Shown here one piece after another: positions 13,445 through 13,660 of a stretch of 13,660 bases of DNA. Position 1 is the stretch's first letter. Each line of letters starts with the position of its first letter. The translations under genes were made by a program, and so were the position numbers. The stretch spans positions 1 to 13,660 of the forward strand of contig JANQDY010000039.1 of assembly GCA_028278625.1 (NCBI GenBank), read 5' to 3'. The notes under the pieces were generated by a model that was given only the letters and a program-made list of their open reading frames with translations, ran no database searches and was not told the origin of the DNA. The stretch comes from Thermodesulfobacteriota bacterium (GTDB lineage Bacteria; Desulfobacterota; DSM-4660; Desulfatiglandales; Desulfatiglandaceae).

Positions 13445-13660
13445 TTATTGAATGTACTTCTTCACTTCCTCCGAGAGGGCGGGAACCACGTCGAAAAGAT
13501 CTCCCAGGATACCGTAGTTGGCCACCTTGAATATGGGCGCTTCAGGATCGGTATTGATTGCCAGAATGACTTTGGAACTTCCCATGCCGGCAACATGCTG
13601 AATGGCACCGGAAATGCCGCACGCCACATAGAGGGTCGGTGAGACCACCTTGCCGGTTTG
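13445..13660 (-). CDS. etfA: Electron transfer flavoprotein subunit alpha, C-terminal end (runs off the right edge)
   Basis: The last 71 residues of EtfA. They begin Q-T-G-K-V-V-S-P and contain the full family signature [16 protein letters not shown], followed by K-V-I-L-A-I-N, then [18 protein letters not shown] and V-V-P-A-L-S-E-E-V. This is the FAD-binding domain; S-G-A-I-Q-H and the A-I-N...D motifs contact FAD. With EtfB it carries electrons between acyl-CoA dehydrogenases or related flavoenzymes and the membrane quinone pool or other acceptors. The rest of the gene lies outside the window. It functionally matches the acyl-CoA dehydrogenase at the other edge, though the two are 13 kb apart. 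Confidence 0.95.
   Translation of the reverse strand, partial: QTGKVVSPTLYVACGISGAIQHVAGMGSSKVILAINTDPEAPIFKVANYGILGDLFDVVPALSEEVKKYIQ

Noticed and set aside
1..13660. Mobile elements, CRISPR, toxin-antitoxin or phage defence system
   Set aside because: No transposase, integrase, regular repeat array or defence-type protein is visible; the genes are metabolic and intact apart from the two cut by the window edges.

Overview
The window looks like a chromosomal segment of an anaerobic, moderately GC-balanced bacterium of the sulfate-reducing or syntrophic Desulfobacterota (deltaproteobacterial) type. This is an inference from gene content: a tungsten/molybdenum aldehyde:ferredoxin oxidoreductase, a two-subunit (PA/PB) glycine decarboxylase, an acyl-CoA dehydrogenase and an electron-transfer flavoprotein fall within 14 kb. 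No mobile element, CRISPR array, tRNA or rRNA is visible. Gene order is compact, and two long intergenic regions (2164-2736 and 9785-10321) carry nearly all the regulatory signal.

Layout. Minus strand, 2163 down to 1: a small two-helix membrane protein (DUF3311-like), a sodium:solute symporter, then the N-terminus of an acyl-CoA dehydrogenase that runs off the left edge. Plus strand, 2737-3758: an Lrp/AsnC-family regulator and a TPR lipoprotein. Minus strand, 9784 down to 3797: a complete glycine cleavage operon, gcvT-gcvH-gcvPA-gcvPB-lpd. Plus strand, 10322-13352: the aldehyde:ferredoxin oxidoreductase and serC (phosphoserine aminotransferase). Minus strand, 13660 down to 13445: the C-terminus of etfA, entering from the right edge and separated from serC by a long hairpin terminator.

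How it may work together. The gcv operon encodes all four proteins of the glycine cleavage system, including its own E3. It oxidises glycine to CO2, NH3, methylene-tetrahydrofolate and NADH, or runs in reverse. SerC makes phosphoserine, the precursor of serine and glycine. The symporter imports an unidentified organic solute, and the oxidoreductase interconverts aldehydes and acids with ferredoxin. The Lrp-type regulator is a reasonable amino-acid sensor for the set.

The most notable observation is regulatory. Three promoters (symporter, gcv and aldehyde oxidoreductase transcription units) have the same build by eye: a CATCAnnnTnAT box, 43-44 nt of AT-rich tract containing TGAAA...TTT, a perfect TTGACA followed by nTATG, a 17-nt spacer and a poor TAT-initial -10. 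This suggests a local regulon under one activator. The regulator gene itself has an Lrp-consensus-like 15-mer overlapping its own -35 box.
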